From a virus: DNA of 34,080 nucleotides. The DNA is taken from positions 1 to 34,080 of IMG/VR virus record IMGVR_UViG_3300028553_000100; one strand, given 5' to 3'. The notes under the pieces are model-generated. The model searched no databases and was not told where the DNA came from. It saw only the letters and a list, made by a program, of their open reading frames with translations. Both the position numbers and the translations under genes were made by a program. Shown here piece by piece: positions 20,882-28,894 of the stretch; position 1 is the stretch's first letter; each line of letters begins with the position of its first letter.

Positions 20882-22690
20882 TTATTTTTTATTGCCAAAA
20901 GTATATTTGTTCAAAAAGTCTTTTTGTCTCTGAGTTTTCAACATATGTACATTTGGACAAACTGTTGCATGATTTGATGTGTCGTTATTGTAACGATTAC
21001 CATCAATATGATCTACTTGCAATGTAGTTTTCCAATCTTCAATGAAGTCTCCTAATGAACTAGTATCGTCTCCGTATTGTTCAATGTAACCCTTAATTGC
21101 TTGCTCAAAACAAACACCTTTACAGGCTTCACAATGGTCCTTGCGAAACAATTGATTAAGTTGGCCGTTATCAAACGCAAGTCGCAAACCCGAAAGCAAC
21201 TTTTTTGGATCCTTACCTCCGAACACTCCCTTCAGAATGTAATCGATACCATCGATCATTTCAAACGTATCTTCTGTGTAGAATTCTTCTACTAACTGCA
21301 TCAATTCAGTATCTTGCGGAAGAATGGCAAACGATGTAGACAGTAACGAATAGTATGAACACACTAGTGATTTCACTTCATCGGACACTTTCATCTTGCG
21401 AATGAATTCAATTCCCAATTCATGGTCACGGAAGAAAGGCAAACGACAAGTACGTGCAACAAACTGTGTATAGCTGTTGTGAATCTTTTGTTGTGCGGGG
21501 ACTTTACAAACTACTGCCGTAATCAATCGAGGAATGTTGATACCCATCTTACCTGAATCAACAACAACCATCACAAGCGGTCTGTTCAGGTAAGCAGGGC
21601 TATTAGCCAATTTAATACCGTCACTCATGCGCTTGATAGCCTTACCATCAAAATGCTTTTCTTTAGATGTAGAAACAAACAACACCGCATTGATTCGTTT
21701 AACGAACTCTTTAACATCTTTCATTACTGCACCAATTGGGATACCATTAACTGCGTTATTGCGTCCTAAACTAATAATGATGCCGGGCATCATTTTTGGT
21801 ATCTTATCAGAAACAGAATCCCATGTGTCTTGTGGAATCAAAACTTGTTGATTGCGAATCTCATTAACTTGCCAAGCAAATGTCTTGTAGGCGGCATCTA
21901 ATGTCTCATTCAAATCTTCACGATTTCCATGATATTCAAATTTAGTGAATGCATTTGCTTCTTTGAATTTAGGCATTGTAGGCAACTGTATGTACTTGTC
22001 AGCACCAACCAATGTTTTCATACGTTGAGATTGGGTAGGTGTTGCAGTCAAATGAATGACGATAGTACCACTATCCATCATTGCAGTCTGCATGTCAAAC
22101 CATTTAGGTTCCCAGTTATTATTAGTAATGCCCTGGTCATCTTTAGTAGTTGACTTGTCAGGTACGCCTAAACCACGATGTGCCTCATCATTAAAGATAA
22201 GATCGGGTAACATCAAATCAAAGTCATCGGGATTCGCTGGGTCATAGTTCTCATACAGACCATACATATATTGTGTAGTCATAAAGAAATAACGAATGTC
22301 ACCCGGTAAGTCAATATTATTGACCAATGAATATTTCAATTGTTTACTGTCATAGACTTTAACTAATTTGTTGCCAATGTAGGTGCCATCATACTTCATC
22401 ATACTTTCAAGTGGCTCGTCAACACATTCCTGTGAAGGCGCCGCAAAGAAAATATTTTTAATTTTCTTAAAGTTTTGTGCAATAAGAATAGAGGTGTAGT
22501 TAGTGATAGTGAAACTTTTACCACTACCAGTAGGAGCCTGCACTACAATAGCTTTTTTTACGGCTGATTTTAAAAACCTAGTGATTGCATCAAGAATATT
22601 GTCTACTAGATATTCCTGTTGTAATGGTTCGATATCGGGAATTGAAATTTCATCAACTGCTAACGCTACTGATGTTTTATTACGCTTCAT
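20882..22690 (-). CDS. SF2 helicase fused to C-terminal HNH nuclease domain
   Basis: A 602-residue protein. Walker A APTGSGKS (52-59), a DEAH box in IFNDEAHRG (residues 168-171) and motif III HLTATPTQ (about 213-220) identify an SF2 helicase/translocase related to UvsW- or type III restriction-like enzymes; FVARTCRLPF further on is motif VI-like. The last 90 residues add a zinc-finger HNH module: Cys520, Cys523 and Cys527, then VDHIDGNRYNND with His561, Asn573, Cys578 and His582. This means it can unwind or translocate DNA and probably also cut it. It could work in phage recombination, host-DNA breakdown or homing. A promoter lies 31 bases upstream; the leader holds only a weak AGGT ribosome-binding site. 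Confidence 0.86.
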   Translation of the reverse strand: MKRNKTSVALAVDEISIPDIEPLQQEYLVDNILDAITRFLKSAVKKAIVVQAPTGSGKSFTITNYTSILIAQNFKKIKNIFFAAPSQECVDEPLESMMKYDGTYIGNKLVKVYDSKQLKYSLVNNIDLPGDIRYFFMTTQYMYGLYENYDPANPDDFDLMLPDLIFNDEAHRGLGVPDKSTTKDDQGITNNNWEPKWFDMQTAMMDSGTIVIHLTATPTQSQRMKTLVGADKYIQLPTMPKFKEANAFTKFEYHGNREDLNETLDAAYKTFAWQVNEIRNQQVLIPQDTWDSVSDKIPKMMPGIIISLGRNNAVNGIPIGAVMKDVKEFVKRINAVLFVSTSKEKHFDGKAIKRMSDGIKLANSPAYLNRPLVMVVVDSGKMGINIPRLITAVVCKVPAQQKIHNSYTQFVARTCRLPFFRDHELGIEFIRKMKVSDEVKSLVCSYYSLLSTSFAILPQDTELMQLVEEFYTEDTFEMIDGIDYILKGVFGGKDPKKLLSGLRLAFDNGQLNQLFRKDHCEACKGVCFEQAIKGYIEQYGDDTSSLGDFIEDWKTTLQVDHIDGNRYNNDTSNHATVCPNVHMLKTQRQKDFLNKYTFGNKK

Positions 22691-22720
22691 GTGTTACCTA
22701 TAGTTTGTTGCAATGTATGT

Positions 22721-22749
22721 ATTATACATCCATATGGTATTATTGTCAA
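22721..22749 (-). promoter_or_regulatory. Consensus sigma70 promoter for helicase
   Basis: TTGACA (22744-22749), 17-base spacer and TATAAT (22721-22726). The upstream A/T-rich part shares AAATTTGACAATAA with the duplicated promoters at 8942 and 9268, so these belong to one promoter family of this phage. Confidence 0.9.
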
Positions 22750-22759
22750 ATTTTATTTT

Positions 22760-22775
22760 GTTGTATTTTTACAAC
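22760..22775 (-). terminator. Possible weak terminator hairpin
   Basis: GTTGTA and TACAAC form a 6-bp stem with a 4-base loop between the stop of the 136-residue gene and the helicase promoter. On the minus strand it is followed by AAAATAAAA, not a T run, so termination is doubtful; it could equally be a simple spacer palindrome. Confidence 0.3.
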
Positions 22776-22781
22776 ACTACT

Positions 22782-23192
22782 TCAACTAACTTCTGTACGG
22801 CCATCACCCAAGTTTTTAGTACGGACCACACGTAAGTCACGGTTTGTAGGATCAGCCTGTTGTTGCTCATATACTTCTAATGCGATATTTCTGCAAACTG
22901 TTTGGAACCAGCGGTCTACTAGTACATCATCTGTATCACTATCTTTTTGTTTATACCCTGCACGAATCAAATTCAAAATGAACTTATCATTCCAATCTAA
23001 TTCAAATGCACCGTTATTAACATCATTGGGGTCAAGCTCCATACTTAGAATGTTAACGTATGGCTCGCCAGCCGCCGTTGCTTTCTCTTTAGCAGTAAGT
23101 TCGGGTGCAACTTTCTTTTCTTTAACCTTCTTAGGTGCAGGCTCAGATTTAACTTCTGGCTTCTTAAATAAATTCTTTAATTTTTCAAACAT
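22782..23192 (-). CDS. Conserved phage hypothetical protein (136 aa)
   Basis: The first 35 residues are Lys/Pro-rich (KPEVKSEPAPKKVKEKK), then ELTAKEKATAAGEPYVNIL and AFELDWNDKFILNLIRAGY, ending DLRVVRTKNLGDGRTEVS. I recognise this as a conserved unknown of aquatic T4-like phages. It starts within the last 16 bases of the UvdE gene and is followed by the helicase transcription unit. A link to DNA repair is suggested only by position. Confidence 0.75.
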   Translation of the reverse strand: MFEKLKNLFKKPEVKSEPAPKKVKEKKVAPELTAKEKATAAGEPYVNILSMELDPNDVNNGAFELDWNDKFILNLIRAGYKQKDSDTDDVLVDRWFQTVCRNIALEVYEQQQADPTNRDLRVVRTKNLGDGRTEVS

Positions 23193-24205
23193 TTATATCT
23201 CTCTAGTAATTTAAAGCTGGCAAGATTCTTTGCCTTTGATTCACACATCATATCAAAATTATCAATGAATGTCAATGCCCAATCGTTAACAGCTTCGTTC
23301 CAATAGTAATCACTATGTGCCCGAAGTTTTTGCTTACTGTATCCTGCCTCAATCAACGCATCATGGGCGGGACGTTCATTGCGGGAGTGTTCAACAAGAC
23401 AATCTTCCCTACTGACAGAATAGTGTAAAGTAGGGCGAACGCCACGCCAACTGTCAATAACCCTTTTAACACGGTCATCAGTAGGTTCAATGTATTCCCC
23501 TTCACGTATCCAGTGATGATGTATGTCCATGACCGTAGGTACGAGGTCAGATAATGATAAGCAGTCTGTAAGTCCATGTGTGTATTCCTCATTCTCTAGT
23601 GTTAGTGTGTTTCTCGCTTCTGGCGACAATCTGTTGTACACATCCCTAATGCCTTGTGGGCCTCTACGTCCTGAAATGTGTACGTTTACTTTGAAGTCTT
23701 GAAATGATTTGCCATAGCCCATAAAACGAACCATGTCACAATGATATTCAAATTCTTCAATACTCTTATTTACTACCTCATCACGGTCGCTTGCTAAAAC
23801 AACAAACTGATCGGGGTGAAAGCTAAGACGCACATCATTAGCACGTGCTGTTTCACCTATAGGGGCAAACCATCGAGCCAAGCTATTCTGTACATCTGTA
23901 CTATGCCAAAAGTCTTTGTATTCATCCATAGTATAGAAACTAAGCATGTCGCTAGTCAAACGCAACATACGCAATTCTGGTTCTAGTGTAGCAACACGTT
24001 TAACAAGTGCGTGAGTATTCATAATATTGCGTTTAGCAACATCCATAATCTTTTCTTCTACTACACTTCGATTATTACGCTTTGCCCAAGCTTGAGTTGT
24101 ACCTCCTGTGTTAAAACCTTCGACTGAAACAATCTCATCTTTGTGATTGATTTCTGCCCATTTACAAGCGAAACCGATACGTTTGATTGACTGATTTGTG
24201 TGCAT
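23177..24205 (-). CDS. uvdE: UV damage endonuclease UvdE
   Basis: A 342-residue TIM-barrel repair nuclease that nicks DNA 5' to UV photoproducts and other lesions. Metal-binding landmarks of the family are visible in order: LSFHPDQFVVL, NVHISG, LTLENEE, VMDIHHHW, LHYSVSRE and LRAHSDYYWNE, supplying the His, Glu and Asp ligands. Phages of sunlit water carry this or T4 DenV for the same purpose. Its promoter lies in the divergent region before the plus-strand genes. The ATG at 24205 lacks a strong ribosome-binding site. Its end overlaps the 136-residue gene by 16 bases. Confidence 0.92.
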   Translation of the reverse strand: MHTNQSIKRIGFACKWAEINHKDEIVSVEGFNTGGTTQAWAKRNNRSVVEEKIMDVAKRNIMNTHALVKRVATLEPELRMLRLTSDMLSFYTMDEYKDFWHSTDVQNSLARWFAPIGETARANDVRLSFHPDQFVVLASDRDEVVNKSIEEFEYHCDMVRFMGYGKSFQDFKVNVHISGRRGPQGIRDVYNRLSPEARNTLTLENEEYTHGLTDCLSLSDLVPTVMDIHHHWIREGEYIEPTDDRVKRVIDSWRGVRPTLHYSVSREDCLVEHSRNERPAHDALIEAGYSKQKLRAHSDYYWNEAVNDWALTFIDNFDMMCESKAKNLASFKLLERYKCLKN

Positions 24206-24219
24206 AGATAGACCAAAAT

Positions 24220-24227
24220 GATAAATA
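24220..24227 (+). promoter_or_regulatory. Possible late-type promoter for plus-strand pair
   Basis: GATAAATA, one mismatch from the T4 late octamer, would start a transcript near 24233 and give a leader of about 50 bases for the DUF6321-like gene. It overlaps the start region of the minus-strand UvdE transcript, so the two directions may exclude each other. Weak evidence. Confidence 0.35.
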
Positions 24228-24235
24228 ATAGATGT

Positions 24236-24264
24236 AGTGTAGCATACCTACGCAATAAAGTCAA
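24236..24264 (-). promoter_or_regulatory. Sigma70-type promoter for uvdE
   Basis: TTGACT (24259-24264), 17-base spacer and TACACT (24236-24241) on the minus strand, giving a leader of about 24 bases before ATG 24205. Confidence 0.7.
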
Positions 24265-24282
24265 CTATTTACGGATACCACT

Positions 24283-24837
24283 ATGAAAATTACTGAAGTA
24301 CTAACAGAATCAAGCAAGATTTGTCCACAATGTGGAATGAGAGGTTGCACTTGCAAACCCGGAACTTGCAAATGCAAACCAAAGCCCGGCTATCCAAAGA
24401 ACATTGATGAAGCCGCTAATCCAGCACAACAAGCCGCTATTGCTATTAGTATGAAAAAGGCTGGTAAGAAGCCAAAAGATATACAAGAAGAAGATTTAGA
24501 TGAGGATTGGCAAAAGGTCAACAAAAAAGACAAAACTGATGGCATGAGCAGTAAGGCTGTCAAAGCATATCGCAGAGAGAATCCAGGATCTAAACTAAAG
24601 ACTGCTGTTACTACTAAGCCTTCAAAACTAAAGAAGGGTAGTAAAGCCGCTAAACGCCGTAAATCATTCTGTGCTAGAATGAGTGGAATGAAGAAGGCTC
24701 ACGCAAGTGCTAAGACTAAACGAGATCCGGATAGCCCAATCAACAAAGCACTACGCAGATGGAACTGTGAAAGTGTACAACAGATGGAAAAATTGGTAAT
24801 GATTGCTGAACAGAAAATTAGAAACCTTAAGAAATAA
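24283..24837 (+). CDS. Cys-rich DUF6321-like phage protein (184 aa)
   Basis: The C-terminal half (KVNKKDKTDGMSSKAVKAYR, NPGSKLKTAVTTKPSKLKKG, then KSFCARMSGM and DPDSPINKALRRWNC) matches the DUF6321-type module found in many T4-like aquatic phages, often at the end of virion-associated proteins. The N-terminus starts MKITEVLTES, a lead-in common to such proteins, and then has a Cys cluster (Cys14, 17, 22, 24, 29, 31) that could bind zinc or iron-sulfur. The protein is strongly basic and may bind nucleic acid. It heads a two-gene plus-strand unit with the metalloprotease. The role of the module is not known. Confidence 0.85.
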   Translation: MKITEVLTESSKICPQCGMRGCTCKPGTCKCKPKPGYPKNIDEAANPAQQAAIAISMKKAGKKPKDIQEEDLDEDWQKVNKKDKTDGMSSKAVKAYRRENPGSKLKTAVTTKPSKLKKGSKAAKRRKSFCARMSGMKKAHASAKTKRDPDSPINKALRRWNCESVQQMEKLVMIAEQKIRNLKK

Positions 24838-24838
24838 C

Positions 24839-25516
24839 GTGAGAGCAAACGAATTCATCAGCGAAGCTATTAGCCGTAGAGACTTACTTAAAGGTGTAGC
24901 GGGTGCCGCCGCATTGGGCGCTACTGGTTTAGCTAAAGCAGGTGAATATCAAGATTTAGAAACTATAAAAAAACAACCTGACGTTTGGATGCCTAGATTC
25001 GAACAACTGCAACAACGTAGTAATGGTATGTTAGGTAAATTAATGCGAGCCGCCGGTCCAGAATGGGCACAAAGACTGACAGGGACAAAGGTTCGTGTTA
25101 TGTCGAATGACCAATGGGTTCAAGGAAATGCTGACAATCGCACTGTCAGTCTTGACCTAACTGTGTTTTGGGATGCTCCTGATGCTACACTGGCATTTGC
25201 TATAGCACATGAACTGGGACACATTGCCCTAGGACACGGTTTTCAGCCTGATCTCGGGCAAGCACGTCGGGAAGAAATGGATGCTGACGACTTTGCTATT
25301 AGGTTATGTAGGGCTTTGGGCTACAACAAAGTTGAGATGTTTAAGTTCTTGCATCAAAAACAATCTGATTACGACTTTTACAATAGTATAACTAAACTGC
25401 CTAATAGCAGTCATCCTAGTTATGACCAACGAATCAATCGTGCAGGTCAAAAAGGATTTCAGTTGTCAAAAGGTGGAGTTAAACAAATGAATACGCTAAT
25501 GACACACTTAGCATAA
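24839..25516 (+). CDS. M48-like zinc metalloprotease with Tat-like leader
   Basis: A 225-residue protein counted from GTG 24839, chosen because MRANEFISEA matches the usual lead-in of such phage proteins and because the alternative TTG (24803) lies within the preceding gene. SRRDLLKGVAGAAALGATGL (12-31) has the twin-arginine motif plus hydrophobic stretch of a Tat signal. The active site is AHELGHIALGHG (His124, Glu125, His128) with the third ligand in EEMDADDFA (Glu146, Ala149-Asp150), as in M48 peptidases. It could be a virion maturation protease, a protease released into the host periplasm, or an envelope-attacking enzyme. Its stop directly abuts the stop of the convergent epimerase gene. 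Confidence 0.85.
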   Translation: MRANEFISEAISRRDLLKGVAGAAALGATGLAKAGEYQDLETIKKQPDVWMPRFEQLQQRSNGMLGKLMRAAGPEWAQRLTGTKVRVMSNDQWVQGNADNRTVSLDLTVFWDAPDATLAFAIAHELGHIALGHGFQPDLGQARREEMDADDFAIRLCRALGYNKVEMFKFLHQKQSDYDFYNSITKLPNSSHPSYDQRINRAGQKGFQLSKGGVKQMNTLMTHLA

Positions 25517-26341
25517 TTAAATCTTCAATAACTGATCCATCGTATACAAGTTACGCATATAAGGTGACACATCTTCTAGCACACTGCTAGCAATATCGCC
25601 CTTTCTTCTTGGGCCGTATTTCACGTTGAAGCTAACATCATTGACTTTTTGAAACTCATCAACAATCTCTTTAACAGTATATCCTACTCCGTGACCAAGT
25701 GATTCAACGCTATTGCTAGGCTTCTCAATAGCTTGTTTCAATGCGTCACATATCTCGTTTACGTGTACATAATCACGCACACAAGTGCCATCGGGTGATA
25801 CTTCATAATCATTACCAAATACAGTAAACTCTTTTGATTGCATAGCCATAATGAGATTGTACATTAACCCATCGGGGTTAGTGGGAGCAAAGCCTTCGCT
25901 TCCAATAACATTATAAAATCTAAAGATTGTATATGGTATTTGACGATGAGTTGTACAATATTCTTTCACTACATCCTCTGCCGCACGTTTACTGATACCA
26001 TATGCACTCTCACAATCTTGTGCGGCACCTGTACTTGCAAAGATAAAGTTCTTTGTCTTAATCTTGTTTAGTACATTCATTGTACCATTCAAATTAGTAA
26101 TATAGTATTGAATAGGTTTCTGTTCACTTTCACCTACATTAACCAATGCGGCTAAATGAATAACACAATCAAATTCATCTTCTAAACTAAATGGTCTATT
26201 GATATCACATTGATAAAATGTATAAGGTGATTCTTGTGGTTCTACTTTATCTAAACCATACACTTGATATTCACCCTTCAACATCTTAGTAAGATGTGAA
26301 CCAATGTAACCACTGTTACCTGTAATTAAAATCTTTTTCAT
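25517..26341 (-). CDS. NAD-dependent sugar epimerase (GalE-like)
   Basis: A 274-residue short-chain dehydrogenase of the extended type. GNSGYIGS (8-15) is the NAD-binding GxxGxxG loop, and the catalytic set is Ser103/Thr104 and Tyr114-x3-Lys118 (YGISK). DGTCVRDYVHV and GPRRKGD are landmarks of UDP-glucose/UDP-sugar 4-epimerases. It is about 60 residues shorter than E. coli GalE. It would make the nucleotide sugar used by the glycosyltransferase two genes upstream. It overlaps the GIY-YIG gene by 4 bases. Identification of the fold is strong; the exact sugar is not. Confidence 0.88.
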   Translation of the reverse strand: MKKILITGNSGYIGSHLTKMLKGEYQVYGLDKVEPQESPYTFYQCDINRPFSLEDEFDCVIHLAALVNVGESEQKPIQYYITNLNGTMNVLNKIKTKNFIFASTGAAQDCESAYGISKRAAEDVVKEYCTTHRQIPYTIFRFYNVIGSEGFAPTNPDGLMYNLIMAMQSKEFTVFGNDYEVSPDGTCVRDYVHVNEICDALKQAIEKPSNSVESLGHGVGYTVKEIVDEFQKVNDVSFNVKYGPRRKGDIASSVLEDVSPYMRNLYTMDQLLKI

Positions 26342-26856
26342 AATCCTTCAAATAAATCTGTTGTATCTCTTGACGTGGACAAAGTTCCTTTAAGATTTTC
26401 TAACTGTTGAAAACCAAACCATTCAAAACAATCATCATTCAGTAAAGTTTGAAATTCAAAGATTAATCCGCTTTCCAAGAATTCTAATTGTTTTTTCGTA
26501 ATTTTGTTTTGGAAAGACACAAAAATATAATCGCTATCTTGTTCTAAACTATACCTTTCTGTTTTACACCAGCTATGAAAATAATCCCAAACTTTATGAG
26601 GTTTATTTTTGTCATAATCTTTACCTTTGTCTGCCCTACCCATGTGCCTTTCAAATCTACTATTAGCACTTGATTCAGTCATTCCTATATATATTATTCC
26701 TAACTTGTCACTATGAGTAATATATATACCACAGGTATTTGGTAATTTATCGGTTTTGTATTTTTTTAGCTCTCCGTCAAAAATGACGAAGGGTATTCCA
26801 AACTTATTTTTAAACTTGTTACTATTAATAAAATCTATAACTTTTTGTTTCATCAT
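26338..26856 (-). CDS. GIY-YIG nuclease-like protein
   Basis: A 172-residue protein with the GIY-YIG layout: CGIYI (42-46), IIYIGMT (54-60), Arg67/Arg70 and His71 in SRFERHMG, and a later Glu (LEFLESGLIFEF, about 125-134). Such domains cut DNA in homing or restriction enzymes, though some act on RNA or are inactive. No DNA-binding tail of the homing type is obvious. It lies between the glycosyltransferase and epimerase genes, whose functions it does not share, and could be a small free-standing endonuclease insertion. Two ATGs lie next to each other at the start; the first overlaps the stop of the upstream gene. Confidence 0.7.
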   Translation of the reverse strand: MMKQKVIDFINSNKFKNKFGIPFVIFDGELKKYKTDKLPNTCGIYITHSDKLGIIYIGMTESSANSRFERHMGRADKGKDYDKNKPHKVWDYFHSWCKTERYSLEQDSDYIFVSFQNKITKKQLEFLESGLIFEFQTLLNDDCFEWFGFQQLENLKGTLSTSRDTTDLFEGL

Positions 26857-28247
26857 TATTTCTCAATTTCAAACAAATCTTCCATTGGGTTACCGGTAAG
26901 ATTTGATTGTATAGTTGGTTGCAATATTACAATTGGTGCGGGTACAAATGCAGGATCAAGAGTCAAATATGTATCGTCATCAGTATAAATTACACGATAT
27001 TTGTATTTGTTTGTAAACACACTACGGGCATCATCAATGCAGATTATTCTTCTGTTTAGGGTTGCAATAAAATCTGCATATCTAACAGTTAAATTTGGAG
27101 AAGTGAGAGTCTTGCAAATACCTGCAGTACTGTTCCTTGATTGTTTACAAGCAAATTGATTAAAACAATCATTCCATTTATGAAATACTAAACTATCCAT
27201 AGTTTGAGTATGTTTTAATGAGCCTTCATCATACCAACTTTGTGCAGTGTCATATGAATGATACAACGCTTCCACTACAGTTACCATTGTTTGTTTTGTA
27301 CAAGTGAAAAAATATTGACTATTAAAATTGTTAGTCCATCGTATATTATCTAACGCAACAGTTGGCATTTGTGTCATTTGTTCTAAAAATGCAATCCCGT
27401 AACTCTCAACTAAACTAGGATTAAATGCAACACGACAACTAGTTATGAAATCAACCTTCTCTTGACCAATAATACCTATACGAATTTCATATGGTACACC
27501 AATTTCTTTTAATCGTGCTTCAAACTTTTTAGCACCAGTCGCACTTGTCATTACTCTTGCTGGCAATCGTGTTTGCTCAATTAAATCTAAATAGAGTTCG
27601 GGATTCTTACCCTCTTCCCATCTACCAATAAACAGTACACCTTCACGTGGCTTATGGTGTTCTTTTAATAAATCTTTTTCTGGCAATGGGATAGGTAATT
27701 CATATGCATTTTGAAATTGCAATTGATTGTATTTACTTTGTGTCCCTATAAACAATGCATTCATCTCTAATTGTTTACGCATCATTTCATTCGTACTTAA
27801 TAGAAATGGATTTGAAGTATTAGTAAAGATTTGACTTTCTAAGTGAGTGTACGCAATAATTTGAATAATATCTTCTAATCCCATAGTTGAAGCTAATTGC
27901 ACAGTTTCATATGTATTACATACGAGTGCATCATACATATTTTCTTCTAGTGCTTCAACAATACTATTACGGAAGTTGGCCATACGCTCATAGCAGAATG
28001 TATCACCATACATAAAGATAGCACTATGGTCTGTGTATTTTAATACATTAGTCGGTGCGATAATTTTTGCATTAAGTGACTTGATGAAATCTGTATTCTG
28101 CGGTTGTTTATCAGTAATGATATCAACTTTAATATTATGACTATCCATCAATTCACAAAAGCTTTTTGTAAATTGTCCTATACCACCATGTGGTATCAAT
28201 GTTTGTGAGCTTACTAAGAAGCCAATTCGTTTATCGTATGTTCTCAT
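26856..28247 (-). CDS. GT4-family glycosyltransferase
   Basis: A 463-residue GT-B fold enzyme. The N-terminal Gly-rich loop (IPHGGIGQFTKSF, 18-30) and the donor-site segments FIGRWEEGKNPELYLDLI and SLVESYGIAFLEQM (the E-x7-E motif) are typical of GT4 transferases that use nucleotide sugars. The last 100 residues contain an extra Asp-rich strand region (YTDDDTYLTLDPAF). It is probably part of a surface or DNA glycosylation pathway together with the epimerase. The acceptor, whether DNA base, virion protein or host polysaccharide, cannot be inferred. T4 also glucosylates DNA, but its enzymes are a different family. Confidence 0.87.
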   Translation of the reverse strand: MRTYDKRIGFLVSSQTLIPHGGIGQFTKSFCELMDSHNIKVDIITDKQPQNTDFIKSLNAKIIAPTNVLKYTDHSAIFMYGDTFCYERMANFRNSIVEALEENMYDALVCNTYETVQLASTMGLEDIIQIIAYTHLESQIFTNTSNPFLLSTNEMMRKQLEMNALFIGTQSKYNQLQFQNAYELPIPLPEKDLLKEHHKPREGVLFIGRWEEGKNPELYLDLIEQTRLPARVMTSATGAKKFEARLKEIGVPYEIRIGIIGQEKVDFITSCRVAFNPSLVESYGIAFLEQMTQMPTVALDNIRWTNNFNSQYFFTCTKQTMVTVVEALYHSYDTAQSWYDEGSLKHTQTMDSLVFHKWNDCFNQFACKQSRNSTAGICKTLTSPNLTVRYADFIATLNRRIICIDDARSVFTNKYKYRVIYTDDDTYLTLDPAFVPAPIVILQPTIQSNLTGNPMEDLFEIEK

Positions 28248-28417
28248 TTATCTTTCACTGTGGGCACATCTTGCCATTCAGTCCATTCACGCTTTTTAGT
28301 AAAACTACCTTTATCAGTGGTTGTACTATAATCTGTTACTTCAATTTGTGTTCTATATTGTAACACTTTTTCTGGTCCGTCCCAACCGTTTCGGACAAGA
28401 TATCTTAATTCATACAT
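28244..28417 (-). CDS. Small hypothetical protein (57 aa)
   Basis: ATG 28417 to TGA 28244, overlapping the glycosyltransferase start (ATGA). The product is beta-rich with Trp and Asp (LVRNGWDGPEKVLQYRTQIE, REWTEWQDVP). Function unknown. Confidence 0.68.
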   Translation of the reverse strand: MYELRYLVRNGWDGPEKVLQYRTQIEVTDYSTTTDKGSFTKKREWTEWQDVPTVKDK

Positions 28418-28421
28418 ATAT

Positions 28422-28649
28422 TTACCTTTTTAATAACCACATAATATGGGTATTCTTATCGTGCCAACTGTGTTCTAATACGGCAGCATCGGGGCCGTGC
28501 CAGATACTAGTTAGTCTGTAAGCTTTTACTAACCAGATACGTTTACCTGTTAGATTGCATCTTTCAGGTAACCAAACAAATTTAAGTTCTGCTCCTAGAT
28601 AACTATTACGATTAAACTCAGAAGTATGACCCATGCTATCTAGTGGCAT
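28422..28649 (-). CDS. Hypothetical protein (75 aa)
   Basis: Beta-rich with many aromatic residues (LGAELKFVWLPERCNLTGKR, SIWHGPDAAVLEHSW). The ATG at 28649 is preferred over 28661 because TGGAG lies 7 bases before it. It follows the 80-residue gene closely. Function unknown. Confidence 0.66.
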   Translation of the reverse strand: MPLDSMGHTSEFNRNSYLGAELKFVWLPERCNLTGKRIWLVKAYRLTSIWHGPDAAVLEHSWHDKNTHIMWLLKR

Positions 28650-28651
28650 AA

Positions 28652-28894
28652 CTATCTCCATCGTAACATAAAATGAATATAATCTTTCTCATCTGTGAAT
28701 TTGAACGTAGTTTCAAATCCATCATCTTGTGTATCTTTATATTCATACGTCCACCTAGACTTTGTTCTACCAGGACCAAAAGTATCAACACACCAATCTA
28801 ATGGATTATTTTTATCTCTTATAGAACCGTCTGGTCCCATATAGTATTTCCAATAATCCCATGGCAATAATACAATGTGCTGATATTTTTTCAT
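28652..28894 (-). CDS. Hypothetical protein (80 aa)
   Basis: Starts MKKYQHIVLLPWDYWKYYMG and contains GPGRTKSRWTYEYKDT, rich in aromatic residues and glycine. ATG 28894 is chosen because it overlaps the stop of queE (ATGA); a GTG at 28903 is less likely. It may be co-translated with QueE. Function unknown. Confidence 0.67.
   Translation of the reverse strand: MKKYQHIVLLPWDYWKYYMGPDGSIRDKNNPLDWCVDTFGPGRTKSRWTYEYKDTQDDGFETTFKFTDEKDYIHFMLRWR

Noticed and set aside
22585-23214. Plus-strand open frame of 209 codons
   Set aside because: It crosses the helicase promoter and the 136-residue gene in antisense; its composition is that of a shadow frame.
23353-23592. Minus-strand frame of 79 codons with a hydrophobic stretch
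   Set aside because: Fully contained within uvdE on the same strand in another frame, with no independent support.
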